From Brevundimonas sp. UBA2388 (GTDB lineage: Bacteria; Pseudomonadota; Alphaproteobacteria; Caulobacterales; Caulobacteraceae): DNA of 39,168 bases. The stretch lies in the NCBI GenBank assembly GCA_002343425.1, contig DDSO01000142.1:757-39924 (forward strand), written 5' to 3'. The translations under genes and the position numbers were made by a program. The notes below the pieces were generated by a model that did not search any database, had not been told where the DNA came from, and was given only the letters and a program-made list of their open reading frames with translations. This document shows, one piece after another, positions 17,001 to 25,123 of the stretch (its first letter is position 1; each line of letters starts with the position of its first letter).

Positions 17001-18065
17001 CACGATTTCAACAACCTGCTGACCGTGGTGATAGGCGCGCTGGACATCATGCTGCGCTCGCCCAATGACGCCGCCAAACGACAGAAGCTGGGAGAGGCGG
17101 CCCTGGCGGCGGCGAGGCGAGGCGAGGGCCTGACCCATCAGCTGCTGGCATTCTCGCGCCGACAGGCCCTGCGACCCGAGGCCGTCGATCTCAACGTCCA
17201 GATCCGCGAGAGCGAGCCTCTGTTGCGCCGGGCCGTTGGAGAAGCCGTCGAGTTCAAGCTCAAGCTCCGGCGCGGCGGGGCGCGGGTCAACGTCGATCCC
17301 TCCCAGTTCGAGGCCGCCCTGTTGAATCTGGTCGTCAACGCCCGCGACGCCGTGGGCGACAAGGGCCGGATCACGATCCAGACCCAGTCATGCACCGTTG
17401 AGCCGGGCCTGGTCACGGACCTCGCGGCCGGCGACTATGTCTGCGTCACCGTCGCTGACAACGGCGCGGGCATGCCGCCCGAGGTCATCGCGCGGGTCTT
17501 CGAGCCCTTCTTCACCACCAAGGCCGTCGGCAAGGGGACAGGACTGGGTCTGAGCCAGGTCTATGGCTTCGCACGCCAGAGCGGCGGGGCCGCCCAGATC
17601 TCATCCACCGTCGGCCGGGGAACCGAGATCAAGCTATTCCTTCCGCCCCTGAACGAAACCCTCGGCATCGCCGCGGACGCCGGACCCGAAGCGGCCCGGC
17701 CCATGGCCGCCGGCCGACGCCTGCTGCTGGTCGAGGACGACGTCAGCGTCGCCGTCGTGGCGCTGGAGCTGCTGGAAGGTCTGGGGCTGGAGGTGCGCGC
17801 CGTCGAGACCGCGCCGCAGGCGCTCGACCTGCTGAAACGCGAGAAATTCGACATGATGCTCAGCGACGTGGTGATGCCCGGCGGCATGACCGGCATCGAA
17901 CTGGCGCGGGCATGCGGGCGCGACTACCCCGACATGCGTGTGGTGCTGACCTCGGGCTATGCCGGCGAGGATGTCGACGCGGCCCTGGCTGATGCGCCCT
18001 GGCCGTTCCTGCGCAAACCCTATTCGGGCGAGCAGCTGGCCCGAATTCTGGGCGAGCTCACCTGA
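14016..18065 (+). CDS. Membrane hybrid histidine kinase with five PAS domains, GAF and receiver
   Basis: A 1349-residue sensor kinase. Four hydrophobic helices (about 30-127, DUF4118-like) anchor it. They are followed by PAS1 (155-265), PAS2 (277-392), a GAF domain (about 408-562, with [20 protein letters not shown]), PAS3 (573-688), PAS4 (703-820) and PAS5 (830-945). The kinase core has phospho-acceptor H996 in [12 protein letters not shown]-box [10 protein letters not shown] (1104-1113) and [12 protein letters not shown] (1174-1185). The C-terminal receiver has E1240/D1241/D1242, phospho-acceptor D1284 (SDVVMPGG) and K1334 (RKPYSG). The HDFNN type is typical of blue-light or redox sensing hybrid kinases, but no LOV cysteine motif (NCRFLQ) is present. 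The EcfG-type promoter at 13959 suggests induction by general stress. No separate output regulator is adjacent, and it ends convergent with the DUF6481 gene. Confidence 0.94.
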   Translation: MSALGHFVRMFNIGAAVTRLARVKSRPWWVSVLVGIAAAAVMLAVRANLGFFYGNVTGFMILLPAVIIASLAAGRLAGLTATASCLLGGWLVVGFSAVGAGMADRLGLVATVNFIIVGLFITAVASALRDMVGALDASLEALQTSRARIDDREHQLRLISEYAPVMLWMSDATGKCIHLNAAQREFRAAPESLEGFDFVATIHPEDAERVLAATAEAGQRQAPFEIEGRYLRHDGQWRVLHTDAHPRLEPDGSYGGMIGVNVDVTEARAAEAALRESETRFRLMADTAPSPVWMTNADAKVEFVNAALVEFYGQPAERILGDVWKAAIHPDDRASVEAAMAAARPERRPYGFEARFQRGDGAWRWMRISVNPRFAGDGAFLGYVGMSFDTTETREALDALERQERRQSFLLGLTDRLRDLTSSEDVILEVERALGVELGADRVGYGEVDQERGLVFMTRDWTAGVVSAHGQFSLEDLGADLITDLAEGRVVHISDVQQDPRTRNALDVLARLETRALMRAPVIRSGGLRAFLYAHHSTVRQWTEAETALLQDVALRTWTEIERTRAEAEVRESEERFRAIADTAPVLIWVTHQDRTRAFVNQAYVAYNGGTYEEARLADWRAVIHPDDHERVIQESLAGEASGQPFSMEARYLRHDGEYRWLKSFSRPRLGGDNEVIGFVGVAFDVTDIRETAANLVAAAAERDAILGQLAEGVIVTDPDGLITFVNDAAVRLHGVDRLDVGPADYSNAYHLFTEDGHPYPPHELPLARAVKKGESILNARWRIRRPDGTEVLAVGNARPVYNPDGSRIGAVLTLRDETARVEAENRLAESETRFRTIANSAPVQIWMTDDKGDLAFANRSYKAFFEVGDDALASSWRGTVETLELEEEHEAFVRAVEARTRHQRTMRLQHPRLGARWLRCEGIPRFDATGAFQGYVGANLDVTDAKRAEEDLKRINELLEERVGEALAEKAKAEADLMHAQRMEAVGRLTGGVAHDFNNLLTVVIGALDIMLRSPNDAAKRQKLGEAALAAARRGEGLTHQLLAFSRRQALRPEAVDLNVQIRESEPLLRRAVGEAVEFKLKLRRGGARVNVDPSQFEAALLNLVVNARDAVGDKGRITIQTQSCTVEPGLVTDLAAGDYVCVTVADNGAGMPPEVIARVFEPFFTTKAVGKGTGLGLSQVYGFARQSGGAAQISSTVGRGTEIKLFLPPLNETLGIAADAGPEAARPMAAGRRLLLVEDDVSVAVVALELLEGLGLEVRAVETAPQALDLLKREKFDMMLSDVVMPGGMTGIELARACGRDYPDMRVVLTSGYAGEDVDAALADAPWPFLRKPYSGEQLARILGELT

Positions 18066-18071
18066 GGCGGC

Positions 18072-18093
18072 GTCGGCCGGCCTTTCGGCCGAC
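18072..18093. terminator. Bidirectional hairpin terminator between convergent genes
   Basis: GTCGGCCG (18072-18079) and CGGCCGAC (18086-18093) form a perfect eight-bp stem with loop GCCTTT. It fills the 39-base gap between the hybrid kinase stop and the DUF6481 stop and can serve both strands. Confidence 0.6.
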
Positions 18094-18104
18094 CGGCAGG
18101 CAGA

Positions 18105-18467
18105 TCAGCGCGTGCGAGCCTTGCGGGCCGCATAGCGGGCGTCGCGAGCGGCCTTCTGCTCTTCCTTGGTCAGGGCCTTGCGCTCCTTGCGGGCGGCGCG
18201 CTTCTCGGCCTCGACGGCTTCCTGGGCTTCGAGGTCGGCCGCCATGCGAGCGGCTTCCTTCTCGGCCTTTTCACGGCGCGCTTCGGCCTTGGCCAGTTCA
18301 TGCTGCTGACGCAGCGCCTCCTTCTCGGCGGCGCGCTTGGCGGCCAGCTTGTCGAATTCGGGATCGGGGGCGGCGGCCTTGGGCTTGAACCGGGCGAGCA
18401 GGGCCTTCTTGGCCTCCTGCTGGGTGGTAAGGCGGTCGGTGAAGCCGGTCTGTTTCAGATCTCTCAT
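18105..18467 (-). CDS. DUF6481 family charged coiled-coil protein
   Basis: A 120-residue, very Lys/Glu/Ala/Arg-rich protein that begins MRDLKQTGFTDRLTTQQEAK, the N-terminal pattern of DUF6481 proteins common in alphaproteobacteria. Residues about 35-118 should form one long charged helix or coiled coil. No enzyme motif or membrane segment is present and the function is unknown. The ATG at 18467 is the first in frame; no clear ribosome binding site is seen. It is convergent with the hybrid kinase and follows the glycine-zipper lipoprotein on the same strand after 159 bases. No EcfG-type promoter is seen directly upstream. Confidence 0.85.
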   Translation of the reverse strand: MRDLKQTGFTDRLTTQQEAKKALLARFKPKAAAPDPEFDKLAAKRAAEKEALRQQHELAKAEARREKAEKEAARMAADLEAQEAVEAEKRAARKERKALTKEEQKAARDARYAARKARTR

Positions 18468-18626
18468 GCGGAGGGCGTCGATGTCCTTGATCGTTTATGG
18501 ATGCGCTGGAACGCGGCCGGGCGATTTGCAGCGCAGCCCGGCGCGTCGCTAACCCTATATGGGCTCGAAAATCAAGATCGCGAGGCGTTCATGACCGCCG
18601 CCCCGCTCACTCGATGGCCGACTGTG

Positions 18627-18812
18627 TCAGTTCGGTTTCTCGGCCTGACCGACCGCTGCACCCGCAGCGCCGCCCACGGCGGCGCCGACAGGCCCCGCGA
18701 CGACGGCCCCGGCGATGGCGCCGGTCGCGGCCCGCTGCTCGATGGTCTGACCGCAGGCGGCGGCGGCCAGGGCGGCGGTCGCGACGACAAGGGTGATGAC
18801 AGTGCGTTTCAT
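18627..18812 (-). CDS. Small glycine-zipper lipoprotein
   Basis: A 61-residue protein with a lipoprotein signal (MKRTVITLVVATAALAAAAC); the lipobox AAAC makes C20 the lipidated residue. The mature part is a glycine zipper (ATGAIAGAVVAGPVGAAVGG and on), similar in kind to envelope stress lipoproteins of the OsmB or YMGG type. The ATG at 18812 is preceded by GGAAGG. An EcfG-type promoter lies at 18841-18866 in the right orientation. A role in envelope protection under stress is an inference from these features. Confidence 0.82.
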   Translation of the reverse strand: MKRTVITLVVATAALAAAACGQTIEQRAATGAIAGAVVAGPVGAAVGGAAGAAVGQAEKPN

Positions 18813-18840
18813 GGCGAAATCCTTCCAATAGCGGAGCTTC

Positions 18841-18866
18841 AACGCTATCGGCCCCACACCGGTTCC
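18841..18866 (-). promoter_or_regulatory. EcfG-type general stress promoter for the glycine-zipper lipoprotein
   Basis: Read on the minus strand, GGAAC (18866-18862) and CGTT (18844-18841) are 17 bases apart, within the accepted 16-17 spacing. Transcription would begin near 18834, about 22 bases upstream of the lipoprotein ATG at 18812, with the GGAAGG ribosome binding site inside the leader. Confidence 0.75.
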
Positions 18867-19276
18867 GGCTCGCAACGGCAAGTCAATCGCGCCATCCGGC
18901 GAATGCCGAAGACAACAGTCGCGGCTGCTATCAATCAGTCAGGCCGCCTGTGAAACTCATTTCGTGTTGTCCTTGTGATGGGCAATACAGAAACGCCTCC
19001 TTTCACTGTGCGTGACTATAAGGCGACCACAGGGCCTGACCTTCCGGATACACCCAGAACACTCCGCGATGTTGCGTCGCACAACAATCTTGCGAATCAA
19101 CCACATTGGCGCCACAAACGGCTGGCTTAAGGCGCGTCCTCGACGACCGGCCCATTCGCCGACCGTCGATTTACCGCAAGCGGATCGCGACGCCGATCTC
19201 CAGGGATTGGAGAGGGTCGCCCGGTTGCGAGACTACCCGGGGGCGGCATTGCGCCCTGCCGTACAGGACTGAGCCC
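18867..19276. other. Intergenic region, no supported gene
   Basis: About 410 bases between the lipoprotein promoter and the second hydrolase gene, including a relatively AT-richer stretch around 18950-19020. It should hold the promoter of the hydrolase gene, but I find no convincing sigma-70 or EcfG pair. ORFs that cross it (for example 19012-19272) lack coding character. An untranslated leader or small RNA is possible but not supported. Confidence 0.5.
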
Positions 19277-20368
19277 TTGCCGAAAGCCCCGCATGCGCGT
19301 GTGAACCCTCCTGTTGATCGTGCGGCCCGGATTCGGCCCGGATCAGCGGCGGCGGCGTTCGGCGCATTGGTGGGACTGGCGATCGGCTGCGCCTATCTGG
19401 GCGGCACGGCGGCGAAGGCCACGACCGTGCGCGCCCAGGCGGAACGCATCGAAGGCGCGACGGCTGCGGGTTTCACCGAAGAAGCGCTCGCTGCGGCCGC
19501 CGGCGGTCTGGACGAAAGCGCCCTGACCATCGCCCGCCGGCATGATCCCTATACCGTCGCCGGCGGCGCCCAGCGCGACCGTCAGGCCGAACTTCTGACC
19601 GCCCGTCTGGAACAGCTGCGTGGCCAACCCACGGACGCCACCCTGCGTCGCGTAAACCTGACCGGCCCGGTCGCCGCCCTGCCCTTCCGCCTCGGCAGCA
19701 CGCTCGACGCCTCGCGCGATCTCGATTGCCTGACCCAGGCCGCCTATTACGAAGCCCGCGGCGAAGGCCGCGACGGCATGCGCGCTGTGACCCAGGTTGT
19801 GTTGAACCGCGTCCGGCACGCCGCCTTCCCCAACAGCGTCTGCGGCGTGGTCTTCCAGGGCGCAGGCCGCCGCACGGGCTGCCAGTTCAGCTTCACCTGC
19901 GACGGTTCAATGCGCGGCCGGGTCAACCAGGCCGCCTGGAACCGGGCCCGCGAAGTGGCCTCCGCCGCCCTGTCCGGCGCGGTCTACGCCAATGTCGGCA
20001 ACGCGACCCATTTCCACACCACCGGCGTCTCACCCGGCTGGCGTCATTCGCTGGTGCGCGTGGGTCAGGTCGGGGACCATCTCTTCTATCGCTTCGGCGG
20101 CCGCTCCGGCTCGCGCGAGGCCTTCTCCTACGCCGCCCGCCCCTCAAGCGAGGCGGACGTGGGGCCGCGCCTGATCCAGGCCAGCCTGGATCCAACCGGC
20201 ACCGTTCGCGAAGCGGGCGCGGTCGCCTACAATCTTCTGGTCGCCCAGGAACGCGGCGCGGACGCCGGCGCCGCGGGCCCTGCAGCCGCGACGCCCGCTC
20301 CGACGGCCGTGCCGACTACGCCGGTCTCGACAGGCGACGCGCCGATTCAGACGCCCCCCACCGCCTGA
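19277..20368 (+). CDS. SleB-type cell wall hydrolase (Hydrolase_2), paralogue 2
   Basis: A 363-residue protein with a short cytosolic N-terminus, one hydrophobic segment (about 24-44) and the SleB-like hydrolase domain at about 149-275: CLTQAAYYEARGEG with catalytic E159, VVLNRVRHAAFPNSVCGVVF and CQFSFTCDG. These motifs closely match the hydrolase at 12572-13762, so the two are paralogues. The C-terminus (from about 320) is a disordered Ala/Pro/Thr tail. The start is likely TTG 19277, with AGGA eight bases upstream; GTG 19301 is an alternative, and the ATG at 19106 would add a long extension of poor quality. A role in peptidoglycan remodelling is inferred from the family. It ends one base from the end of the convergent 58-residue gene. 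Confidence 0.88.
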   Translation: MPKAPHARVNPPVDRAARIRPGSAAAAFGALVGLAIGCAYLGGTAAKATTVRAQAERIEGATAAGFTEEALAAAAGGLDESALTIARRHDPYTVAGGAQRDRQAELLTARLEQLRGQPTDATLRRVNLTGPVAALPFRLGSTLDASRDLDCLTQAAYYEARGEGRDGMRAVTQVVLNRVRHAAFPNSVCGVVFQGAGRRTGCQFSFTCDGSMRGRVNQAAWNRAREVASAALSGAVYANVGNATHFHTTGVSPGWRHSLVRVGQVGDHLFYRFGGRSGSREAFSYAARPSSEADVGPRLIQASLDPTGTVREAGAVAYNLLVAQERGADAGAAGPAAATPAPTAVPTTPVSTGDAPIQTPPTA

Positions 20369-20369
20369 G

Positions 20370-20546
20370 TCAGTCCGGCCTGCGGGTCGCCGACTCCCGG
20401 ACCTTCCAATGGTTCGTCAGGTTCTGCTTCAGATCGCCGAACAGACCCCCGGTCTTGAGGTCGCGACCGTCGGCGCTCGCCGCAGCCTCCACGCCCTCGT
20501 CGGCGAAACTGACCTGTTCCTGCGAATCTCGAGCGGCCTGGGTCAT
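20370..20546 (-). CDS. 58-residue acidic-to-basic small protein, unknown function
   Basis: A short gene that I do not recognise. The product starts MTQAARDSQEQVSFADEG and contains GGLFGDLKQNLTNHWKVRES near its C-terminus; it has no membrane segment or signal. The ATG at 20546 follows GAAGGAAA at good spacing. An EcfG-like promoter (20570-20594) lies just upstream with a predicted leader of about 16 bases. The combination of promoter, ribosome binding site and open frame supports a real gene. It lies between the nadC stop and the hydrolase 3' end. A role as a small stress-induced protein is inferred from the promoter only. Confidence 0.65.
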   Translation of the reverse strand: MTQAARDSQEQVSFADEGVEAAASADGRDLKTGGLFGDLKQNLTNHWKVRESATRRPD

Positions 20547-20569
20547 GGGGTTTCCTTCGTTGCACGAAG

Positions 20570-20594
20570 AACCCTTCGCCCCGTGTCGTGTTCC
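20570..20594 (-). promoter_or_regulatory. EcfG-like promoter (one mismatch) for the 58-residue gene
   Basis: On the minus strand GGAAC (20594-20590) is followed after 16 bases by GGTT (20573-20570). The -10 element differs from the CGTT consensus at one base. The position fits a short leader before the ATG at 20546. Confidence 0.5.
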
Positions 20595-20612
20595 GGAACG
20601 GCGGTCGAGGGA

Positions 20613-21464
20613 TCAGTCCGACCGGACGTCCAGCCCCACATCCAGCGCCGGGGCGGAATGGGTCAGGGCGCCGACCGAGATGACGTCGACACCCGTCTCT
20701 GCAATGCCGCGCACCGTCTCCAGATTGACCCCGCCCGACGCCTCCAGCGTGATCCGCCCGGCCGTGCGGGACACGGCCTCGCGCAGCATCGGCAGGGTGA
20801 AGTTGTCGAGCATGATGACGTCCGGCCCGGCGGCCAGCGCCTCGTCCAGTTGATCCAGACCGTCGACCTCGACCTCGACCTTCATCAGATGGCCCACGGC
20901 GGCCCGCGCGCTGCGGACGGCCTCGCCCACCCCGCCGCAGACGGCGACATGGTTGTCCTTGATCAGAATGGCGTCATCCAGACCGAACCGGTGATTCACC
21001 CCGCCGCCGCACAGCACCGCATGCTTCTCCAGCGCCCGCAGGCCCGGCGTGGTCTTGCGGGTGTCGGCGATCCGCGCCTTCGTGCCGGCGACTGCCTCGA
21101 CATAGGCCCGTGTCAGGGTGGCGATCCCGCACAGCCGGCCCAGCAGGTTCAGCGCCGTCCGCTCGGCCGCCAGGAAGGCGCGCGCATCGGCCTCGACCTC
21201 GGCCAGGACCGTCCCGGCCTCGAAGGCGTCGCCGTCGCGCAGTTTCAGGGCGATGGATGCGTTGGGGTCCATCGCCAGCACGGCCAGACGCACGCAGTCG
21301 ATGCCCGCCAGCACCCCCGCCTTGCGCGCCGCAAAAACCGCCCGCATCCGCGCGCCCTCAGGGATGCAGGCCTGCGCCGTCACATCTCCGGCCCGGCCCA
21401 GATCCTCGGCCAGCGCCATGCGCACCACCGGTTCAATCAGGATGTCAGGGAGGGATCGGGTCAT
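20613..21464 (-). CDS. nadC: Nicotinate-nucleotide pyrophosphorylase (quinolinate phosphoribosyltransferase)
   Basis: A 283-residue cytosolic enzyme that turns quinolinate and PRPP into nicotinate mononucleotide, the third step of de novo NAD synthesis. Family motifs include LAEDLGRAGDVTA near the N-terminus, AERTALNLLGRLCGIAT, the PRPP/quinolinate-binding TRKTTPGLR and HRFGLDDAILIKDNH, KVEVEVD, and LEASGGVNLETVRGIAETG near the C-terminus. Length and motifs are complete. The ATG at 21464 is 11 bases after the nadB stop; it is the last gene of the nadA-nadC operon. Confidence 0.96.
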   Translation of the reverse strand: MTRSLPDILIEPVVRMALAEDLGRAGDVTAQACIPEGARMRAVFAARKAGVLAGIDCVRLAVLAMDPNASIALKLRDGDAFEAGTVLAEVEADARAFLAAERTALNLLGRLCGIATLTRAYVEAVAGTKARIADTRKTTPGLRALEKHAVLCGGGVNHRFGLDDAILIKDNHVAVCGGVGEAVRSARAAVGHLMKVEVEVDGLDQLDEALAAGPDVIMLDNFTLPMLREAVSRTAGRITLEASGGVNLETVRGIAETGVDVISVGALTHSAPALDVGLDVRSD

Positions 21465-21475
21465 CGAGCGCTCGG

Positions 21476-22996
21476 TCAGGCTGCGGCGACCAGGGCGGGG
21501 TCGGCGTGGACGTGGGTATGGTCGGCGACGGGGGCGGTGCCGGGATAGTCCGAACGATAGTGCCCGCCCCGGCTTTCCCGCCGGGCCAGCGCGGACTCGG
21601 CTATGAGCCGCGCGGCGACCAGCGGCAGGGCGCCGGGCGCCTGGGCCTCCAGCCGGGTAAGGACGGCCAGCGTTTCGGTCAGGCCGGACGCGTCCCGCAC
21701 GACGCCCGCGCCCTCGCTCATCGCCTGGCGGAGCGTTTGCAGGCTTTCCGGCGCCAGATCTGTTGCGACAGTCGATGGCAGGAGCGCGCCGGCGCCCGAT
21801 GTCTCCACCGCCGCCGCCCGGCCCGTGCGCCGTCCGAAGGCCGCCGCTTCCAGCAGGGAGTTTGACGCCAGCCGGTTGGCGCCGTGCACGCCCGTCGCGG
21901 CGCATTCGCCGACGGCGAACAGGCCCGGCAGACTGGTGCGACCGTCGGGTCCGGCGGCGATCCCGCCCATATGATAGTGGGCCGCCGCGGCCACGGGGAT
22001 CGGCGTCTCGCGCGGGTCCAGCCCGGCCCGCATGCAGGCCGCGAACACCGCCGGGAATTCCTCGGCCAGCTTCGCCCCGATGGCGCTGCGACAGTCGAGA
22101 AACGCCCCGCGTCCCTCCGCCCGCGCCGCATGCACCGCCCGCGCGACCACATCGCGAGCCTGCAGGTCGGCGTTCGCGGCCTCGCCGAGCAGGAACCGGC
22201 CGTCCCGGTCGATCAGTCGGGCGCCTTCGCCGCGCAGGGCCTCGGTGGCCAGCGGCATGGGATCCAGACCGACGTCGATGGCGGTCGGATGGAACTGTAC
22301 GAACTCGGGGTCGAGAATCTCCGCGCCCGCGCGATACGCCGCCGCCATCCCTTCGCCCAGCAGGGCGGCGGGCGTGGTGGTGTGGGCGAACAGGCCGCCG
22401 GCGCCGCCCGTGGCCAGCACCACTGCGGGGGCCAGCACCTCGATCACCCGCCCCGAACCGGGCGTTCCACGCTCGATCAGGGCGCCGCGAACCCGGCCGC
22501 CGGCGTCCTGCACCAGACCGCGCAGCCGCCCATCTTCCCAGACCTCGATATGCGGCGAGGCGCGCACCGCAGCGATCAGGGCCGACAGGATCGCCCTGCC
22601 CGCTCCGTCGCCGCCGACCCGCGCCACGCGGGCGTGCGAGTGGGCGGCTTCCAGACTGACGGCGAACCCGCCGGCGGCGTCGCGGTCGAAGGGCGCGCCG
22701 AGCGACGCCAACCATTCGACGGTCGCGGGGCCGTCGCCGGTCAGGATGTCGGTCGCCTCCAGCTCGACAAGGCCGGCCCCGGCCGCCGCCGTATCCGCCG
22801 CGTGCAGCGCCGGCGCGTCATCCGCCGACAGGGCCGCCGCCACCCCGCCCTGGGCCCAGGCCGAGGAGCAGGCCTCCAGCAAAGGCGCAGGCGTCACGAC
22901 CAGCACCTTGCGCGGCGCAGCCTCCAGCGCGGCCGACAGCCCCGCCAGGCCTCCGCCGATGATCAGCGGCCCGTCATGATGGACTGTGCGGCTCAA
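21476..22996 (-). CDS. nadB: L-aspartate oxidase
   Basis: A 506-residue FAD enzyme that oxidises L-aspartate to iminoaspartate, the first step of de novo NAD synthesis. The FAD-binding motif GGGLAGLSAAL is at about 13-23, followed by CSSAWAQGGVAAAL (about 42-55). The succinate dehydrogenase-like active-site region is seen in FVQFHPTAIDVG, HYHMGGIAAGPDGRTSLPGLFAVGE and GANRLASNSLLEA. The start is TTG 22996, which overlaps the stop of the M50 protease gene as TTGA; no in-frame ATG or GTG lies nearby before the FAD motif. Its unstable product iminoaspartate is used by NadA, encoded at the head of the same operon. Confidence 0.95.
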   Translation of the reverse strand: MSRTVHHDGPLIIGGGLAGLSAALEAAPRKVLVVTPAPLLEACSSAWAQGGVAAALSADDAPALHAADTAAAGAGLVELEATDILTGDGPATVEWLASLGAPFDRDAAGGFAVSLEAAHSHARVARVGGDGAGRAILSALIAAVRASPHIEVWEDGRLRGLVQDAGGRVRGALIERGTPGSGRVIEVLAPAVVLATGGAGGLFAHTTTPAALLGEGMAAAYRAGAEILDPEFVQFHPTAIDVGLDPMPLATEALRGEGARLIDRDGRFLLGEAANADLQARDVVARAVHAARAEGRGAFLDCRSAIGAKLAEEFPAVFAACMRAGLDPRETPIPVAAAAHYHMGGIAAGPDGRTSLPGLFAVGECAATGVHGANRLASNSLLEAAAFGRRTGRAAAVETSGAGALLPSTVATDLAPESLQTLRQAMSEGAGVVRDASGLTETLAVLTRLEAQAPGALPLVAARLIAESALARRESRGGHYRSDYPGTAPVADHTHVHADPALVAAA

Positions 22997-23856
22997 CCGC
23001 CGAACCCGAGAAAGCCGCCGGCCATGGTCAGGGCGCCGGGCAGTGAACCTCCCGCGAGCGGCATCAGCGCCGCCACGCCCACGCCAACGCAGGCCACCGC
23101 CGCCGCGAGGAACAGGCCGACGCTCTGGGCGGATTCACGACCGGTCAGCGGCCGTCCCTCCGGCCGCCATGTACCGCGGCGCAGGTGGCCGATCAGGGCG
23201 ATGGCGAGAAAGGCGGCCAGAATGAACCGCCCTGTGGTCAGGCCCCAGAACACCACCAGCGCGCCGATCAGCACCATGGCGCCGCGTTCGACGTTCGGAT
23301 GGATGCGCGCCAGCACGGGCCCCAGCGCCTTGGAGCCGTCCAGCGGAGGCGCGGGGGCCAGATTGACCAGATTGATGAGGGCGATCACCGCCGCCCCCAG
23401 CAGCCACATGCCCTCGCCCGTGGCGATAAAGCCGGCGAAGAAGGGGATGGCGGCCAGCAGGCCGAATCCCGGCCCGGCGAGCGAAACCAGCACCCCGTCC
23501 CACTCGCTCTTGGGCAGACGCTGGCTCTTCGCCACGCCGCCGAGGAAGGGGATGATGTAGATCCTGGCCGGCCCCATGCCGAGCCGGTTCATCGCCAGAA
23601 CATGGCCGTACTCGTGCACCAGCAGGCCCCAGATGGCCGCGACCGCGATCACCCAGCTGCCGCTGATCCACCAGATGAAACCGCCCAGCAGCAGGGTCGA
23701 GACCACGGCCCAGACCGGGTGCTGACCCTTGTCCAGCGGCGGCTCGGCAGTGCGGGGCGGCCCCCGGTCGGCCACCGGAGCCTCCGTCGCGGTGGCGGCC
23801 GGTTCAGGCCGCGGATCCCAGGGACCGGGCGGGCGGGGCGTCGTATTCTCTGTCAT
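22993..23856 (-). CDS. M50-type (site-2 protease family) membrane metalloprotease
   Basis: A 287-residue integral membrane protease. After a Pro-rich cytosolic N-terminus (1-45) come about six membrane helices. The zinc motif HEYGH (H81, E82, H85) is in the second helix region, and the third ligand D173 is in NLAPAPPLDGSKAL, the equivalent of the NxxPxxxLDG motif. No PDZ or CBS domain is present, so it belongs to the minimal site-2 protease group. The ATG at 23856 overlaps the stop of the 37-residue ORF as ATGA, and its own stop overlaps the nadB start. The substrate is unknown. Its position inside the NAD operon suggests at least coexpression with NAD synthesis; a functional link is speculative. 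Confidence 0.9.
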   Translation of the reverse strand: MTENTTPRPPGPWDPRPEPAATATEAPVADRGPPRTAEPPLDKGQHPVWAVVSTLLLGGFIWWISGSWVIAVAAIWGLLVHEYGHVLAMNRLGMGPARIYIIPFLGGVAKSQRLPKSEWDGVLVSLAGPGFGLLAAIPFFAGFIATGEGMWLLGAAVIALINLVNLAPAPPLDGSKALGPVLARIHPNVERGAMVLIGALVVFWGLTTGRFILAAFLAIALIGHLRRGTWRPEGRPLTGRESAQSVGLFLAAAVACVGVGVAALMPLAGGSLPGALTMAGGFLGFGG

Positions 23857-23966
23857 CCGGACGACGTGGCCTTTTCCGACCGCAGCCACAAGGCCAGCAG
23901 GGCGAGAAGCCGCAGGCTGCGCCTGTCGATCCTGGCCACGGCGCGGACGGGCGGAACGTAGTGCAT
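23853..23966 (-). CDS. 37-residue linking ORF between nadA and the M50 protease
   Basis: A very short ORF encoding a basic peptide (starts [20 protein letters not shown]) with one short hydrophobic stretch, LRLLALLALWL at about residues 18-28. Its ATG overlaps the nadA stop as TGATG and its stop overlaps the protease start as ATGA. This exact tiling bridges a gap that would otherwise break the chain of coupled genes. It may be a real membrane microprotein or only a device for translational coupling. I do not recognise the sequence. Confidence 0.55.
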   Translation of the reverse strand: MHYVPPVRAVARIDRRSLRLLALLALWLRSEKATSSG

Positions 23967-25045
23967 CAGATCAGCTCCACCGCAACATGGTGCCGGGCCT
24001 TGATCATGTCGTAGCGCGCCGGGACCGCCGGCGGCGGCAGGTCCACCATCCGTTGCACGGCCAGTCGCGCGCGCTCGGCGATGTCCTCGGGGACAGTCAC
24101 CTCGAACTGCATGTGCAACAGGCAGTCGCGGATGTTCTCCAGCGTGATCCGCTTCATGTACGGGCACAGATTGCAGGGCCCGATGAACTGGACCCCGGGC
24201 AGGTCGCCGGCGACGTTGGAGGCCATCGAGCACTCGGTGATCATCACCACCCGCTTCGGCTTGCGGGCCGTCACATGGTCGATCATGGCCGCGGTCGAGC
24301 CGGCGAAGTCCGAGGCCGCGATAACATCCTCCGGGCATTCCGGGTGGGCGAGGATTTCGGCGTCCGGATAGGCCGCGCGCATCTCCGCGATGTCGGCGAC
24401 GGTGAACCGCTCATGCACCTCGCAGCGGCCCTTCCAGGCGATGATGCCGACATTGGTCTGGGCCGCGACGTTCTTCGCCAGGAACTCGTCAGGGATCAGG
24501 ATGACCCGGTCGACGCCCCATTCCTTCGCCGCCCATTCCACAACCTGAACGGCGTTGGCGCTGGTGCAGCAGATGTCGGTCTCGGCCTTCACGTCAGCGG
24601 TCGTGTTGACATAGGTGACCACCGGCAGGCCCGGATAGCGCTGCTTGATGAGCCGCACATCGGCGCCCGTGATCGAGGCGGCCAGCGAACACCCCGCCTT
24701 CAGGTCGGGGATCAGCACCGTCTTGTCCGGGCTGAGGATCTTCGAGGTCTCGGCCATGAAATGCACGCCCGCCTGGACGATCACCTTCGCCTTCGACCTG
24801 GCCGCCTCTTTCGCCAGGCCCAGGCTGTCGCCGACATAGTCGCCGACCCCGTGGAAGATCTCGGGCGTCATATAGTTGTGGGCCAGGATGACCGCGTCGC
24901 GGGTCTTCTTCAGCGCATTGATCTCACTGATCAGCGCGGCCTGCGCCGGCCACTCCATGGGCGTGACATGGTCCTTGACCTTGGCCCAGACCGGGGCGGT
25001 CTCCCGCGCCAGTTCCTTCGACATTCCGAACGCGCCGTCCGCCAT
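23966..25045 (-). CDS. nadA: Quinolinate synthase
   Basis: A 359-residue iron-sulfur enzyme that condenses iminoaspartate with dihydroxyacetone phosphate to quinolinate. The probable [4Fe-4S] ligands are C119 (KAGCSLA), C208 (GRCEVHERF) and C294 (PCNLCPYMK). Other family motifs are [11 protein letters not shown] near 54-64, [10 protein letters not shown] near 69-78, [20 protein letters not shown] and HPECPEDV. The ATG at 25045 has GGGATGAGAG upstream. It is the first gene of the operon and has two matching palindromes upstream (25057-25075 and 25124-25142), which suggest control by a repressor that responds to NAD or niacin status. Confidence 0.97.
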   Translation of the reverse strand: MADGAFGMSKELARETAPVWAKVKDHVTPMEWPAQAALISEINALKKTRDAVILAHNYMTPEIFHGVGDYVGDSLGLAKEAARSKAKVIVQAGVHFMAETSKILSPDKTVLIPDLKAGCSLAASITGADVRLIKQRYPGLPVVTYVNTTADVKAETDICCTSANAVQVVEWAAKEWGVDRVILIPDEFLAKNVAAQTNVGIIAWKGRCEVHERFTVADIAEMRAAYPDAEILAHPECPEDVIAASDFAGSTAAMIDHVTARKPKRVVMITECSMASNVAGDLPGVQFIGPCNLCPYMKRITLENIRDCLLHMQFEVTVPEDIAERARLAVQRMVDLPPPAVPARYDMIKARHHVAVELI

Positions 25046-25056
25046 CTCTCATCCCT

Positions 25057-25075
25057 TTTGCTCTATCTGAGCAAA
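25057..25075. promoter_or_regulatory. Palindromic operator 1 upstream of nadA
   Basis: TTTGCTC-TATCT-GAGCAAA, a perfect seven-bp dyad with a five-base centre, ends 12 bases upstream of the nadA ATG. It shares spacing and the core TGCTC-N5-xAGCA with the second site 67 bases further upstream. NadQ-family regulators are predicted to control nadABC in alphaproteobacteria; assigning this site to NadQ is a guess, as no regulator gene is in the window. Confidence 0.65.
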
Positions 25076-25123
25076 TCGGTGACCCAAAGAACGACCCCCA
25101 ATCGCGGGAGCCTGTCACCGACT

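Noticed and set aside
19012..19272. An 86-residue ORF upstream of the second hydrolase
   Set aside because: No ribosome binding site, no conserved pattern and atypical composition; likely chance.
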